The notes below the pieces were generated by a model that ran no database searches, was not told the DNA's origin, and saw only the letters and a list, made by a program, of their open reading frames with translations. From assembly GCA_026686845.1 (NCBI GenBank), contig JAIVEN010000026.1:20992001-21056000 (forward strand): a DNA stretch of 64,000 bases, in the 5' to 3' direction. Origin of the DNA: Adenanthera pavonina. Lineage: Eukaryota; Streptophyta; Magnoliopsida; Fabales; Fabaceae. A program made the position numbers and the translations under genes. Positions 22,296 to 35,360 of the stretch are shown piece by piece. Position 1 is the stretch's first letter; each line of letters begins with the position of its first letter.

Positions 22296-24243
22296 CAATC
22301 TTTCCAAGTGAAATATATGAATTTGTCATGTTGTACAGTTTAATCTATCAAATTTACTTTTGATTTGGTCATTTTCTAACTTCCCAGGATTTTGGCCTTA
22401 AATTTAAAAATTCATATCTCATTCTATTCTAAGTGAATTCATGCATACTTTATGTTGTTTGAAACCCTATTTGTCTACCTTCTAGATATATTTTTCTTGT
22501 ATATTTATTCAACTTGCACAGGGTATGATGTAAACTTAAACCTCTAAGGGTCAAAACTCAACTTTAAATGAAACAGTTTTAGGAAAACTTACATATCTTT
22601 CATTTTATAGCTCCAATAGCTTCCAAATCAATGGCATATTAAACCTAACCATAGTTCTTTTCTCACATTGGAGCCACTAAATTTTTGGAGCTGTAGGAAA
22701 TTTTATATCGCTTTCTAAATTAAACAATACCTATGATCAAAACTTCCAGTTTTCCCAACTCTATCCTATTCTAAACCCTAATTTTAAAAAATTATCATAA
22801 TTTGTGTACTTAGCCAAATTGAGTGATCTTTTGCTCTTTGGAAAGCTTATTCCATCTACTTTAAGATTACATATACTACTTGTACATCATACCCTGTTTT
22901 CATATGATCCTAGGATATTTATAATGAGCCCTTTCATTCATACTTTAGCAAAATAAGCTTCATAACATACTTACATCACCATTCATTATTCCAAATTGTC
23001 TTTTGCTAGAAATATCATGGATTCTCATAAAAACATACAATGACATAACATTTTATAAAAATTTTGGCAGAGTTTTTTTTTATATTTTGGACATCTTGGG
23101 GACATGAAACTCCTTCAAACAACTCAACCAGCATTCAAGAGACATCATAAAACATCTCATGGCATCAATCAATTCATAGAAAACATAAAGTCATCGTAGA
23201 ATAATATAATACATAATAGGGAAAATATTACCTTATTAACTGTCTTTGCTTTTCACTTTTGGTATACCTCTTCCAAACACTTGAATAAGCTTTCTTGAAC
23301 CTAAATGTAACATCAATTGAGCTTATAAATCATTGGTTCTTGGAACTAAGTCACAAAGTACTCATCGAACCCTTAAATTTTCACTTTGTAATCCTTTTGG
23401 TTTCTCTTTAAATCAATACATGTTCTCAAGGTTTTGGACCATGGAGAATCTATTTATGCCACTAAAATCATGAAATTCCCACTCTAAGACAACCTAATGG
23501 ACTGAAAGAGACAGATCATAGGGAAGGAAAACTGGACTTTTATGTTATTTACTTCAAACTCCTGTAAAACCTGCTTTCTTGCAACTTTCTAATGATTTCT
23601 CTTGGTTTTCATACAAAAGAGCACTTCCTTCCCTAACCTATGCCTTGGCCAAGATTCAAATAAGAGAGGGAGGAGAAGAGAACTTAAACACATGCTAAGC
23701 TACTTAAAACAACTAGCTTGAAGGAGTAAGATAGCTTACCTCAACCTTGGTCTTTGATCCTTCAAGCTTTGCTTCTCACTTTTTCATCTTCTCTTCCTTA
23801 TCCAAATTTCAGCTCTTTCACTCTCTGATTCAGACCTCATAAGTTAGCCAAATAGTGAGAGAAAATAAGAGTCCAACTCACTTAATCACTTGGATTTAGT
23901 TAACTTAAATTTAGTTAGCAAATATCAATCCTTCCTCAAGAAGTTTTCTCTCAAAAATAATATCTAATTTCTTTATCCCATGTGCTGAACACTTCACGTT
24001 ACCTTAGGAAGAAGAGAGAGGGATTACTTCTCCTACATACTTGACTAACCATGATTGGCCTTAATCTAACTTTGATTAACTCTAACTTAGGTTACTTTTT
24101 GCTGTTACTTTATTAAAGCAATTAAACAAATTCCCTTTGAGTCCTAAGCTATACACTTCACACCATTTAGAGGGAATTTTTGGCCAAAATTGTTTCATAT
24201 ATTTTATTAGTCCAAAATAACCTTTACGGATAAACTATACCTA
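22296..24243 (-). mobile_element. Truncated long LTR, antisense
   Basis: It parallels the antisense LTR 30990-33481 from the 'TTTGTACA..' block on: 'TTTTAAAAATTCATATCTC', 'CATGCATACTTTATGTTGTT' (compare 5781), and 'CAAAATAACCTTTACGGAT' (compare 'CCAATATACCTTTACCAAT' near 32812). Both termini are missing, and satellite resumes at about 24244. Confidence 0.55.
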
Positions 24244-26706
24244 TACTAATGCCAATTTCATGCAATTTTGTTTATTTAAGCTTTTCAGTGAATTTTCACA
24301 AATTTGGTGCTTCTGCCACAAAAAAAGCTTTGATTGGGATTAATTCTTTGGAACATGCTTGCAATGATGTGAAAATTCTAGATGAACTCAATTGCTTCCT
24401 TAAAGTTGTCAAATTCATGCCCTTTTGTTAGCTAAAACTTTTCAGTGCATGTTCAGAATCTTCATGCTTCGGCCTAAAACTAACCTAAGAGGACCTTCAG
24501 TTGTGACCAATTATTTGGAATATGTTTAAAATATTGTGAGGATACCGGATGTACTCAATTGCTCCCTTAAATATGCCAATTCCATGGGATTTTATCGGTT
24601 AAAGCTTTTCCGAGCATTTTTGGAAACTTATTGCTTCTACTCAAAACTAGCTCAAAAAGAGCTCCAATATGGATCAACTCGTTTGAATAAGCTAGAATTG
24701 TTGTGAGGATGCCAGATAAACTCAATTGCCCCCTCAAAGATGACAATTTCGTGTAATTCTGACAGCTAAAGCTTTTCAGTGCATTTTCATAAACTTCATG
24801 CTTCGACCCAAAACTAGCTCAAAAGAAGTTCTGATTGAGATCAATTCTTTGGAATACATTTGAAGTATTAAGAGGATGCTGGATTAACTCAATTGCTCCC
24901 TCAAAGATGCTAAATTCAAGGCATTTTTTCGATTGAAGCTTTTTAGCACACTTTGGGAAAGTTCTTGCTTCTGCCAAAAACTAGTTCAAAAGGAGCTCCA
25001 ATATGTACAATTATTTTGAATAGGCTAGAATTGTTGTGAGGATACCTGATAAACACAATTTTCCCCCTTAAAGATGCTAATTTCGTGTAATTTTGTTTGA
25101 TTAAGCTTTTGGGTGTATTTATGGAAATTTGTGTTTTTGCGCAAAACTAGCACAAAAGAAGGTCCAATTGGGATCAATTCTTTGGAATATAGTTGAAATG
25201 TTGTGAGGATGCCAGATGAACTCAATTGCTCCCACAAAGATGCCAAATTTTTGGGATTTTGTTATTAATGTTTTTCACTACATTTTTAGAAATATCATGC
25301 TTCTGCCCAAAAAGAGCTTCGATTGTGATGAAATCTTTGTAATAGGTTCAAAATGTTACGAGAATGCTGGATCAATATAATTGCTCCATCAAAGAGGCTA
25401 TTTTCAAGGGATTTTGTTGGTTGAAGCTTTTTAGTACATTTTTAGAAATTTTGTATTTTTGCACAAAAAAGGCTCAAAAGGTGCTCCAATTGTGATCAAT
25501 TGCATTCAACTCTTTTAAGTAGGCTAAAAATGTTGTGTAGATGCCAAAAAACCTCAATCACCTCCTCAAAGATGCCAGTTTCTTGGGATGTTTTTAGTTG
25601 AAGCTTTTTGATACTTTTTTGGAAACTTTGTGCTTCTACATAAAACTAGCTCAAATAAAGCTCCGATTGGCGTCAATTCTTTGGAATATGCTTGATACAT
25701 TTTGAAAATTCCAGATGAACTCAATTACTCCTCCAAATAAGCCATATTCAAGGGAATTTATTTGTTAAAGCATTTTTATGCATGTTCAGAAATTTTGTGC
25801 GTCTCCCCAAAACTAGGCCAAAAGGAGCATTGATTACGACTAATTCATTAGCATAGGCTTAAAATGTTGTGAGGATGCCAAATAAACTGAATTACTCCCT
25901 CAAAGACACCAATTTTGTGGGATTTTGTTAGTTGAAGCTTTTTGGTGCATTTTCAAACACTTTGTGTTTCTGCCCAAAACTAGCATAAAAGGAGCTCCAT
26001 TATAAATCAATTCTTTTGAATATGCTAGAATTCTTGTGAGGATATCAGATAAATTCAATTGCCTCATCAAAGATACCAATGTCATGGGATTTTGTTAGTT
26101 GAAACTTTTTAGTACCTTTTCAGAAACTTCGTGTTTCTGCCCAAAACTAGCTCAAAAGAAGCCCTGGTTGGGATTAATTCTTTGGAATATGCTTGAAATA
26201 TTGAGAGGATACCAAATGAACTCAATTACTCCCTCAAAGATGCCAAATTTATTAGATTTTGTCAGTTGAAGCTTTTCAGTGCATTTTGGGAATCTTCGTC
26301 CTTCTGCCCCAAAACTAGCTCAAAAGGGGCTCCAATATGGACAATTCTTTTTAATAGTTAGAATTTTTGTGAGGATGCTAGATAAACTCAATCAATCCCC
26401 CTCAATGATGTCAATTTCGTGTGATTTTTTTTATATAAACTTTTCGGTGCATTTATGGAAACTTGTTCTTTTGCCCAAAACTACTGCAAAACAATGTTGA
26501 TTGGGATCAATTCTTTGGAATATATTTGAAATATTATGAGAATGTTGGATGAACTCAATTGCTCCCTCAAAGAAGCAAAATTCTTGGGACTTCATGCTTT
26601 TGCCCAAAACTACCTCAAATGAAGCTCCGATTGGGATCAATTCTTTGGAATACGCTTGAAATGTTTTACAAATGCCAAATAAACTCAATTTCTCCCTCAA
26701 AGAAGC
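24244..26706 (+). repeat. Satellite array segment 3 (~165-bp monomer)
   Basis: Same monomer and orientation as segments 1 and 2, more diverged between units. Antisense open frames at 25025-25246, 25900-26085 and 26431-26700 translate the same part of the unit and are by-products of the repeat. It is cut at 26706 by a long LTR whose target duplication is GAAGC. Confidence 0.88.
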
Positions 26707-29535
26707 TGTAACATCCCTAAAATATTAGATAACTAAAAATACATAAGGAATTTATAAAAACATGCAGCATCATTTTACGTGAAATGAGGCAAAGAGGTCA
26801 TTTTTCCCGATTGGACGGAAAAATGAGAAATTACATTTTTGCCCCTAAGAATTATGAAAATGACAATTTTGTCCCAAGAATAAGAATCCACGTGGGGGGA
26901 AGAGAAGTCAAATATTTTGGCAAAAATTATACCTAATGACCCGCAAGTTTTAAAAATTATAAATTTGTCCCGGGTCAAGGGCATTTTGTAAATATGAAAA
27001 ATTATAGTCAAAATGAAGCTCTCAATGAGCTAAGACCATTGTAATATAGTATGAAATTTATTAAGATCAAAATAATATTTATTGGGTAATTATGATTTAA
27101 TATTAAGGTCTTACGCAATAAAGGTCAGTCTAGACTGTAGGAAGAGGCAATATTCATTCAACAAAATGTGTGGGCCTCATATTTGGACCAATTGGGATAA
27201 GGATATTGTGGTAATTTTATATCCCAATATAGTTAAAACAGGTTCCCAATAATAGTAAAATATACTGCTAAAGTAGCTTTATTTGTCCAAATCAGTCCAG
27301 GATATATCTGGATAAGTAAAAATCTAAAATTTATGGACAAAAAAGATGCTCAATTTCATGACCTAAGCTGCACATGGGGATATTGAGATTACTTTAATAT
27401 TTCCTCACATTTTCTTAACTTTTCAATGAAGATTCAAGAGTGGACACATGGCATCAATTGGTGGATTCTTATTCTTTATTTATACCCTCCCTTCTTGATC
27501 GACTCTAGCATAAAGAAAGCAAGGTGAGGTAGCTGCAAACCACCAAAGGAGAAGGAGAAAATGAGAAGGAGAAAAGGAATAAAGAAAAGAAGAAGAAAAA
27601 ATTCAAGAAAAAGGCAAGAATTCTCCTTTTAATTCTAAGTGATTTTCCTTCAAGTTCCTAACTAGTTTATGGCTATTTCTTTGAGTTTTCCTCCTTCCCA
27701 ATTGCTATTTAGTTTTAGTTTGGATATGGATTTAATAAAGGAAGTGGTTTTATGCAATAAAGTTTAGAGAAAGTATGAGATTTAGTGAAAGAAATAAGGT
27801 TTGGAAGGTTATGAAGCAAGTTTTGAAAACATTTCATTCTTCCGCCTAAACCCTTGATTTTGGTCAGTTTAATATGATGGAAGGAGTTGGGTTTTTACTA
27901 ATTTTAGCCCAAAAATGGTTTCCCCATGATGAAAAACCTTAAAGATAGAGCTTAAGATAAAGAGTTTGGGAATTTAAGGGTTTCAAGAGTTTTATGAAAG
28001 CTTTTGTGATTAGCCATGAAATTAGTTGCTTGAGCATGTGTTTAATGATGTTTAGGGACTTGAGGAAGCTTGGGAAAACTAGAGGAAGCTTTGCTTTAAA
28101 GAGGAAAGCCAAGTGCAAGCACCAAAAGTAGCTAAGTTTCATATTCTTGCTTTATGTTCTTTCATTGTCTTTCTATGATCAAATTGTGTTGCCATATTAC
28201 AATTGTGATTTCTTTGATTGGTCTTGGCTGTAAAATTAGTGGTTTTACTCCCCAGGATGTTCATTTTCTAAGCCGTTATGCTGCCGAATTTTTTATGACC
28301 AATGTGGCAATTTATTGTTTAAATATAATTGATGTGATTAAATGTGATCAAATGTGAGTTATTTGACATGATTGGCATAATTGCATGAAATCTAAATTGC
28401 TACTAAGATTGCCTCCAATCTCATCCCCTCAAGTATCCCAAATGACTAGGCACAAGTTATGGCAAAGGAGTCCAAAAAGCTAAGGAGAATGAAGAAGAGG
28501 AAGATGCTTAATGATGTCTTCAAGTTATGATTGTATATTTTGAAATTATGCATAAAACCATGTATATACTTTTAGATCTGTGCCATTGTGCTATTATATC
28601 CTTATGAGCATTATGAAATGTTTGGCATGGATTTGAAACATGGAATGATCATGTGAGCATGTTATGAAGTCTACTTTGCCATGTTATATTGCTAGAAGTT
28701 TATTTTGTAGCAATGAAAGTAAAGTTAACACTGTTTGAATGAAATAAGGAAAGTAAGTCAAGTGTTATATATTATCTGAAACTAGAGAGAACAATATTTC
28801 CAATGAGCTAAAGAACACATAATTTGGATATATGTATGATTTATAGGATAATTTTAAAGTTCAAGATCAAAACTGGACAGTGATGTGAAGGCTGCGAATT
28901 TTACTGAATATGTTACTTCTGTTTGAAAAGTGATATAAAATCGTACAAAGCTCCAAAAATTCAGTGGCTTATATTTATGAAAATATTTATCTTTTGAGGT
29001 TAATATACCACTAGTTTGAGTTCAATTGGAGCTGTACAATGAGAGATATACAAGTTTTCCCAAGACTGTTCCAGAAAAAGTAATGTTCTGATCCCTAGTG
29101 ATTCAAATTGATGCTGTGCCCTGTCTAGACTAAATAAATGTATAATAAAAATATGAAGGTAAGTAGATATATATATCTTTCCAATGACATATAGAATACA
29201 TGATTTGGCTCAGTATTGAGTTAATATGAATTTTTAAATTTATGGCCAAAATCCTGAAAAAGAGAGAAATGATCATTTGTACAGTGTAAGTTTGAACAAT
29301 AAACTGTACTAATTTTCATATTTTTATCTTGTATATCATGTTTCTAGCTTCATCTAGATTAAGTTATGATTTTTCAAAATTCATCCAGAAAACTTGAGAA
29401 TCAAATAAATAGTACCACATTTTTTTTATTTAAATATTTTGGTTCTATTAATGGTTCAAGATCTTAATATGAGCTAATTGGACAGTGTACATACTATAAT
29501 ATATGGAAAAATATAGAAAAAAGTAAGGTGTTACA
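26707..29535 (+). mobile_element. Solo long LTR (2829 bp), target duplication GAAGC
   Basis: It begins TGTAACATCCC and ends AAGGTGTTACA, flanked by GAAGC at 26702-26706 and 29536-29540, with satellite phase restored across it. It is the best-defined member of the long LTR family in the window and the reference for the fragments. Recognisable blocks are 'GAGGTCATTTTTCCCGATTGG' near 26794, a purine-rich stretch near 27545-27610, and 'CCCAGGATGTTCATTTTCTAA' near 28251. There is no primer site, polypurine tract or coding region. LTR length and terminus suggest the Tekay/Del branch of Ty3/Gypsy; this is inference. Confidence 0.85.
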
Positions 29536-29631
29536 GAAGCCAAACTCATGGGATTTCATTCATTGAAGCTTTTTGGTGTATGTTCAGAAATTTCATGTTT
29601 CTGCCTAAAATTAGGCCAAATGGAGCATTGA
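29536..29631 (+). repeat. Satellite segment 4 (part of one monomer)
   Basis: It continues the unit broken at 26706 (CCAAACTCATGGGATTTCATT .. ATGGAGCATTGA) and is itself broken at 29631 by a solo LTR. Confidence 0.85.
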
Positions 29632-30710
29632 TGATATGACTCTCTTGGTAGATGACCAAGTAAACTAGAAAATACAGCAGAAACGATCTCACGAACAAGA
29701 ACAAGTTGATGATCACGTGCTAGAACCAAGGAAACTTGTTCCTAAGCTCTAACGATGACACCCACTCAGTCAATCACTCCGGTTGGTAGGTCACGAGTTC
29801 TCAAGAAAACATAAATTCAGATAATCCTCACATAAGAGAATTGAAGGAAAATAATTCTTATTCAACTTGTTAAAAAAAACGTAGGTCTAAATACATATAA
29901 TTATAATGACCTCTAGAATCCTCTAGAATGATTAGATGATCTCATAAAATAGGCAACTAATATTTTAAAAGCTAAGGGACTCTAAATAATAGGAAATTAC
30001 TTAAATTCTAAGACTAAATCTTGTGAGATTGTAAGAATCTCACTTACTTGGAAACTAAATTACTCTAGAATATTCCAACTTGCTAACCAAGTAAAAAAAC
30101 ATTCTAGAAGACACTAGATAACACTAAATAAATATGAAAATTACTTTAAAAACGTCACTTTTTGAGAGCCACAAAGAAAGTGGCGTTTTTTACTCAAAAA
30201 CATACCTAATTTATGATCTACTTGAGAGCCAAGTAGTCATAATGGACCTAAGACACTTAAAATACTAATTTGGGCCCTTAGAAATACAATTAGGAACCCA
30301 ACAAAGACTCAAATAAATAATTAGTACAAAATAACTTGAAGCCCATTAAGAATTAAACATTCAAGATTTGGGCTTAAGAGTAGCGTTATGGATCCTCAAG
30401 TGAGTTCTTCAATGGTGAGGTCATTAGAAGCTTGGTTCTTTTGGACTTGAACTTGTAAACAAATTACCATGCTTCTTACTCCATACGAAGACGCCATTAT
30501 TGAGGGATTATTGGGCTTGGAAGACGCCTTTATCTAGCAAGATAGAAACCTTCTTTATCTTGCAAGTCTTGGATAAGCCTATTCAATGCTTCCTTCATAG
30601 CTTTGGCCCTTGCTTTTGTAATTGGTCTAACAATGTGTTTCAAAGGGTCTTTTGTAAGATTACTTCCCCAAGTATAAAGTTGGGCTTTACTTCCTTGATG
30701 GTCTCCATCA
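29632..30710 (-). mobile_element. Solo Gypsy LTR, antisense, target duplication ATTGA
   Basis: A 1079-bp segment TGATATGACTC..GTCTCCATCA flanked by ATTGA at 29627-29631 and 30711-30715, in a satellite unit that continues on the far side. Near 30590-30640 the minus strand still resembles the pol tail of the 34444 element (the stretch around 'TAGCTTTGGCCCTTGCTTTTG'). It is a diverged member of the same Gypsy family. Confidence 0.85.
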
Positions 30711-30989
30711 ATTGATTATGATCAATTCATTGATATAGGCTGAAAATGTTGTAAGGATGTCAGATGAAATCAATTGCTTCATCAAAGAGGCCGGTTCCAT
30801 GGAATTTTGTCAATTGAACCTTTTTAGTGCATTTTTGAAAACTTTGTACTTTTGCCCAAAACTAACTCAAAAGGAGCTCAATATGAAAAAATTCTTTAAA
30901 TAGGTTAGAATTGTTGTGAGGACGTTAGATAAACTCAATTACCCCCTCAAAGAAGACAATGTTATGGGATTTTGTTAGTTGATGCTTTT
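30711..30989 (+). repeat. Satellite segment 5
   Basis: Nearly two units, from TTATGATCAATTC to TTGTTAGTTGATGCTTTT, in phase with the segments on either side. Broken by a long antisense LTR. Confidence 0.87.
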
Positions 30990-33481
30990 TGTAACACCTC
31001 ATACTTAGGCTCATTTCCCATGTAATAGACCTTAATTATATCCATTTATGCATGATCAAAAACTTGAAACCCAAAAGAATTAAAAACAAAATTTCTAAAG
31101 TTCACAATACTGTTCACCGAACCAAATCTATTTTACCTGACAAAATTTGAAAATTCATAACTAATTCTAGAAAATTTTTCTTATAGTGATTAGAGTCTCC
31201 AAAAATAGCTCAAAAGATTCTCTACATTGAAAAAATATTGAACAATGAAAATGCTTGACCAATTTGTACAATAAATTTGTATAAATTTCACTCTAGCAAT
31301 GGTAAATTTTAAAGTTCATTGAAATTGTCCTCAATTTTAAAAATTCAGCATAAATCACACGCAATTCCAAATGGAGTGATCTTGGTGTCTTTGAAAGTCC
31401 TTTATGTCTAGTTTACATCATATAAAACACTCAAACATTAAATAAACAAAAATCTATACAATTTACATATTCTTCAGCAGTGGTCACAATGGCCATTTAC
31501 ATCCTTTAACTTTGCAAAATACATTTTAGTATTTACATCCATGGCCATTTCATGTCTCACTTTACATGTTTCATTACATTGGACCTAAAGGGACATAATC
31601 ACATGAACTACAGTCCTAAAATCATACACATCATTTTTGCAAGAAATTCCAAACAAAATACCAAGGAATGCAAGCTCATTTTAAATAACAACTTTCTTCT
31701 TCTTTCCTTTTGCCTTTTGGGAAGTCTTGCAATAATTTGAACCTATAGTGTTATACATTTAGAAATAGGTGAGATTCAAAAAATTTCAGTAGTTACATCT
31801 ATTTACACACATAGAATTTCATAGAGGAACCATTTTATCATAATATGCCTTACATTTTTATAAAAGTTTTGGCATGGTAACACAGTAAAAATTGGACATC
31901 CAAGAGTCATAAACTATTCATAACAGCAGCCAACAACACAATTTCAATGCAAAACATTCAATACATGGCACGGCATAGTCAAACAATCAATGAAATCAAA
32001 TTTGTACATAATAGGCATAAATGGTAATATAACTACCTTAAAGCTTTCCAAACCTTTCCCAACTTTGCACGCTCTTTTCTTGATCTTCAATTTCCTCTTG
32101 AAACCCTATAGCATCATCAAAATAAGTCTCATTCCAAGAATTATATGACTTGCTTCACAAAGCGACAAACTTGGCCTAAAATTTCACTTTTGTGATCCTG
32201 AAGGAAATTTTTGTGCAACACACCTATTTCTACCTATTTTGGATCCAAAGAGTCAATTTTTTGGGTTAAAATCATGAAATTCTCTTTCTTTTTAAACCCC
32301 AAATAGGCAGAAAAATGTAGAAAAATAACTACCCAATCAATTTGCAATCTAATGACATATTCTTGCATATTGAAGGATTTCTAAGCTTTTTTATGATTTA
32401 GTTTGTTCATGGCTCAACTTTCTCTCTCTAGGTGAAATTTTAGTGAGAAAATAAAGTAAAAAATAGCCACCAAAATGCTTCAAAATTGCTAGAGAACACG
32501 AGAAAATGATTGGAGAATAATGCCTTGAAGTTTTAGGACCAAACTTGTAATTTTCTCTTCTCCCTTTTACTCCTTATTTCTCATGCCACTTTTCTCTCTC
32601 CAAGCACCGATTCAACATGAAGAATGAAGAAGATGAAGGCTTAAATGAGTTAATAGGATAATTATAAAGTAACTTTATTACTTTATTTTTTACTTTTATT
32701 TACTTTTCTTCTTTAAAAAGCATTTTTAAAAATTCCCTTGGTGTCCCAACCCATATTCAGATGTGCTCCACATCATTTTTTGGCAAAAAATTGATTTAAT
32801 AATTTTATGGACCAATATACCTTTACCAATTAAATTTACTGGTATCAATTAAGTATTTTTATCAAAATTGTCATTAAATTTGTACAATATTATCCAATAA
32901 TTAATTTTAGTCAAAAATCATTATCTTGATCCAAAATATACTTTAACAAGGTCCACTAATTTTTCTTGAATTAATATTGTCTTTTCCTGCAGCACAACTG
33001 ACTTTTATCGAGTAAAATATTAATAGTAAACCCTAATTATCTAATAAATATTTTTTTTATCTTAATAAATTCCATACTATACTCTATTGGGTTTTGCTCA
33101 TTGAGAGCTTCATTTTTAATATAATTTTTCAAATTTACAAAAATACCCTTGAGCCAAGCAAATTTATAATTTTTTGAACTTTCAAGTCAATAGGTGTAAT
33201 TTTTTTTATCAAACCTTTATTTCCCTTCTTCTTCCACGTTAACTTGCCTCTTGAGGGTCTAAAATAAAATAAATTTTATTTTTGGTGGCAAAGTCATATT
33301 AACCCATACTTCTCAGGGACTATTTTGTAGAGAATTTTTCTTCTTATGGTAAATTATAATTGTCTTCTTCTCAGTCATAATCTTGAAAATTGCAATTTTT
33401 GCTCTTTTCTACCCATTTTAGTGTCTCTCCATTTTCTGTAATTCTAAACACATTTTAAAATAGTCTCCATTTAATATTACA
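30990..33481 (-). mobile_element. Solo long LTR, antisense (2.49 kb)
   Basis: It begins TGTAACACCTC and ends AATATTACA, and sits between GATGCTTTT and TTTTAGGTGCATTTTC of one satellite unit. The duplicated site is (C)TTTT, with one base uncertain. It matches the antisense LTR at 5395 and the reverse complement of 26707-29535. Open frames in it (for example 31552-31740) show no domain. Confidence 0.78.
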
Positions 33482-34443
33482 TTTTAGGTGCATTTTCAGA
33501 AACTTCATGCTTTTGCCCAAAACTAGCTCAAAAGAATCTCCAATTGTGATCAAGTCTTCGAAATATGCTTGAAATGTTTAGAGGATTCTAGATGAACTCA
33601 ATTGCTCCCTCAAAGATGCCAAATTCATTGGATTTTTTTAGTTGAAACTTTTCAGTGCATTTTGGAAATCTTTGTGCTTCTGCACAAAACTAATTCAAAA
33701 GGGGATCCAATACGGATAATTCTTTTTGATAGGTTAGAATTGTTGTGACAATGCTAGAAAAACTCAATTAGCCCCCTTAATGATGCCGATTTCGTGCAAT
33801 TTTGTTTGTTTAAGCTTTTCGATGCATTTGTGGAAACTTATGCTTTTGTCCAAAACTAACACAAAAGAAGGTCTAATTGAGATCAATTCTTTAGATTATA
33901 CTTGAAATATTGTGAGGATGCTGGATGAACACAATTGCTCCCTCAAAGATGCCAAATTCTTGGGATTTTGTTATTGAAGCTTTTCACTGCATTTTCAGAA
34001 AGTTCATACTTTTGCCCAAAAAGAGTTTCAAATAAGTTCAATTCTTTGGAATAGGCTCAAAATATTATATGGTTGCTAGATCAATGCAATTTCTCCCTCA
34101 AAGAGGCCAATTTTAAGGAATTTTGTTGGTTGAAGCTTTTCAATGCATTTTCGGAAATATTGTGCTTCTATCCAAAACTAGCTCAAAAGGAGCTTTAAAT
34201 AGGATCAATTCATTGGAATTGGCTCAAATTGCTCCCTCAAAGATGCCAATTTCATGGGATTTCTATAAATGAAGCTTTTCAATGCTTTTTTACAAAATTT
34301 GTGATTCAGCTCAAAACTAGCACAAAAGGAGCTTCGATTAGGATCAATTCTTTGGTATAGGATCAAAATGTTGTGAGGATGTCGGATGAATTCAATTGCT
34401 CCCAGATGATGACCAATTTCTTGAGATTTTGTTAATTGAAGCT
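33482..34443 (+). repeat. Satellite segment 6
   Basis: About six units in the same orientation, ending in TTGTTAATTGAAGCT, where the Gypsy element inserted (AAGCT duplicated). Confidence 0.9.
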
Positions 34444-35346
34444 TGATGAAGGCAAGTTAAGGGAAACAATGGGCCATGGACAAATTCAAGACCCACTTCA
34501 AGGCATTGGAGGACCAATGACCAGAGCTAGGACCAAAGCCATGAAGCAAGCCATGATGGGTTGATCCAAAATATGATTAACATGGGACCATTGTATTTGA
34601 ATGATTTTGAGGCCCAAAACAAAGAAAGAGGCAAGCTGAAAATGTGGAGCCAAATTATAGTCAACAAGCCCAACTTGGAGAAGGCCCAATATGGAGAATT
34701 CACTTAAAATACATGTACTTCTCATGTGGTCACTAAAAGTGACGTTTTTAATAAGTTTTATTAGGATTATTTTAGTCAATTTGTTTCCTTTTCAATAAAA
34801 GGCAAATAATGATCTGATTTGCTTTGCTTTATGCATTTAAGAGGAGCCAACCTTTTCAAATTCAAAATTAGAATTAAATGCTCCTTTTGACTTAGGATTT
34901 CCTTTTTGTATTAATTAGCATTAATAAGGTTAGGTTTGTGGGGTGAACTAGAGTTAGTTTGTGGGTTAATACTTGCCTATAAATAGGCATCTCTTGTACT
35001 CTTGTAAACCACAACATGAATGAATGAATTTCTTTCCAGCAACTTTGTTGTTGTTCAGTGAGTTCTTTCTTGCTTATCCTTGAGTGCCAGAAAGAATGAG
35101 GACTTATCAAGGAGTGGTGATCCTTGTGACGTTCCGGAGTTAGGATTCAAGAGACGGGTTCTCTTGGAGTCTACTTCCTTCGACCAACATTTTGTTCAGT
35201 CTTCTTATTTCATCGTGTCTATTTTCTTTAGTTTTTGTTCATTGTTGTTCTTCATTGTTCTTGTGCTCAATTCATCTTTTCTTGAGTTGCACGATCCTTA
35301 TATCAAAGAAGGCTCTTAGGACAGGTTCCTAACGTGTCTCCCATCA
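34444..35346 (+). mobile_element. 5' LTR of the Ty3/Gypsy element
   Basis: TGATGAAGGC..CTCCCATCA, 903 bp. The first 260 bp are the untranslated copy of the sequence that encodes the pol tail in the 3' LTR; here a one-base loss near 34556 (ATGATGGG against ATGAATGGG) breaks that frame. A 4-bp difference near 34950 is the second indel. The TATA box is at 34978-34985. Confidence 0.95.
34978..34985 (+). promoter_or_regulatory. TATA box of the Gypsy 5' LTR
   Basis: TATAAATA in the symmetric context GCCTATAAATAGGC. Transcription should start about 30 bp downstream and read the whole element. The identical site is at 41107-41114 in the 3' LTR. Confidence 0.7.
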
Positions 35347-35348
35347 TT

Positions 35349-35360
35349 TGGTATCAGAGC
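35349..35360 (+). other. Primer binding site (tRNA-iMet)
   Basis: TGGTATCAGAGC, complementary to the 3' end of initiator Met tRNA, 2 nt after the 5' LTR. It primes minus-strand DNA synthesis. Confidence 0.93.

Noticed and set aside
13797..26706. Regular repeats as a CRISPR-like array
   Set aside because: Units are contiguous and diverged, with no unique spacers or cas genes, and the DNA is clearly plant.
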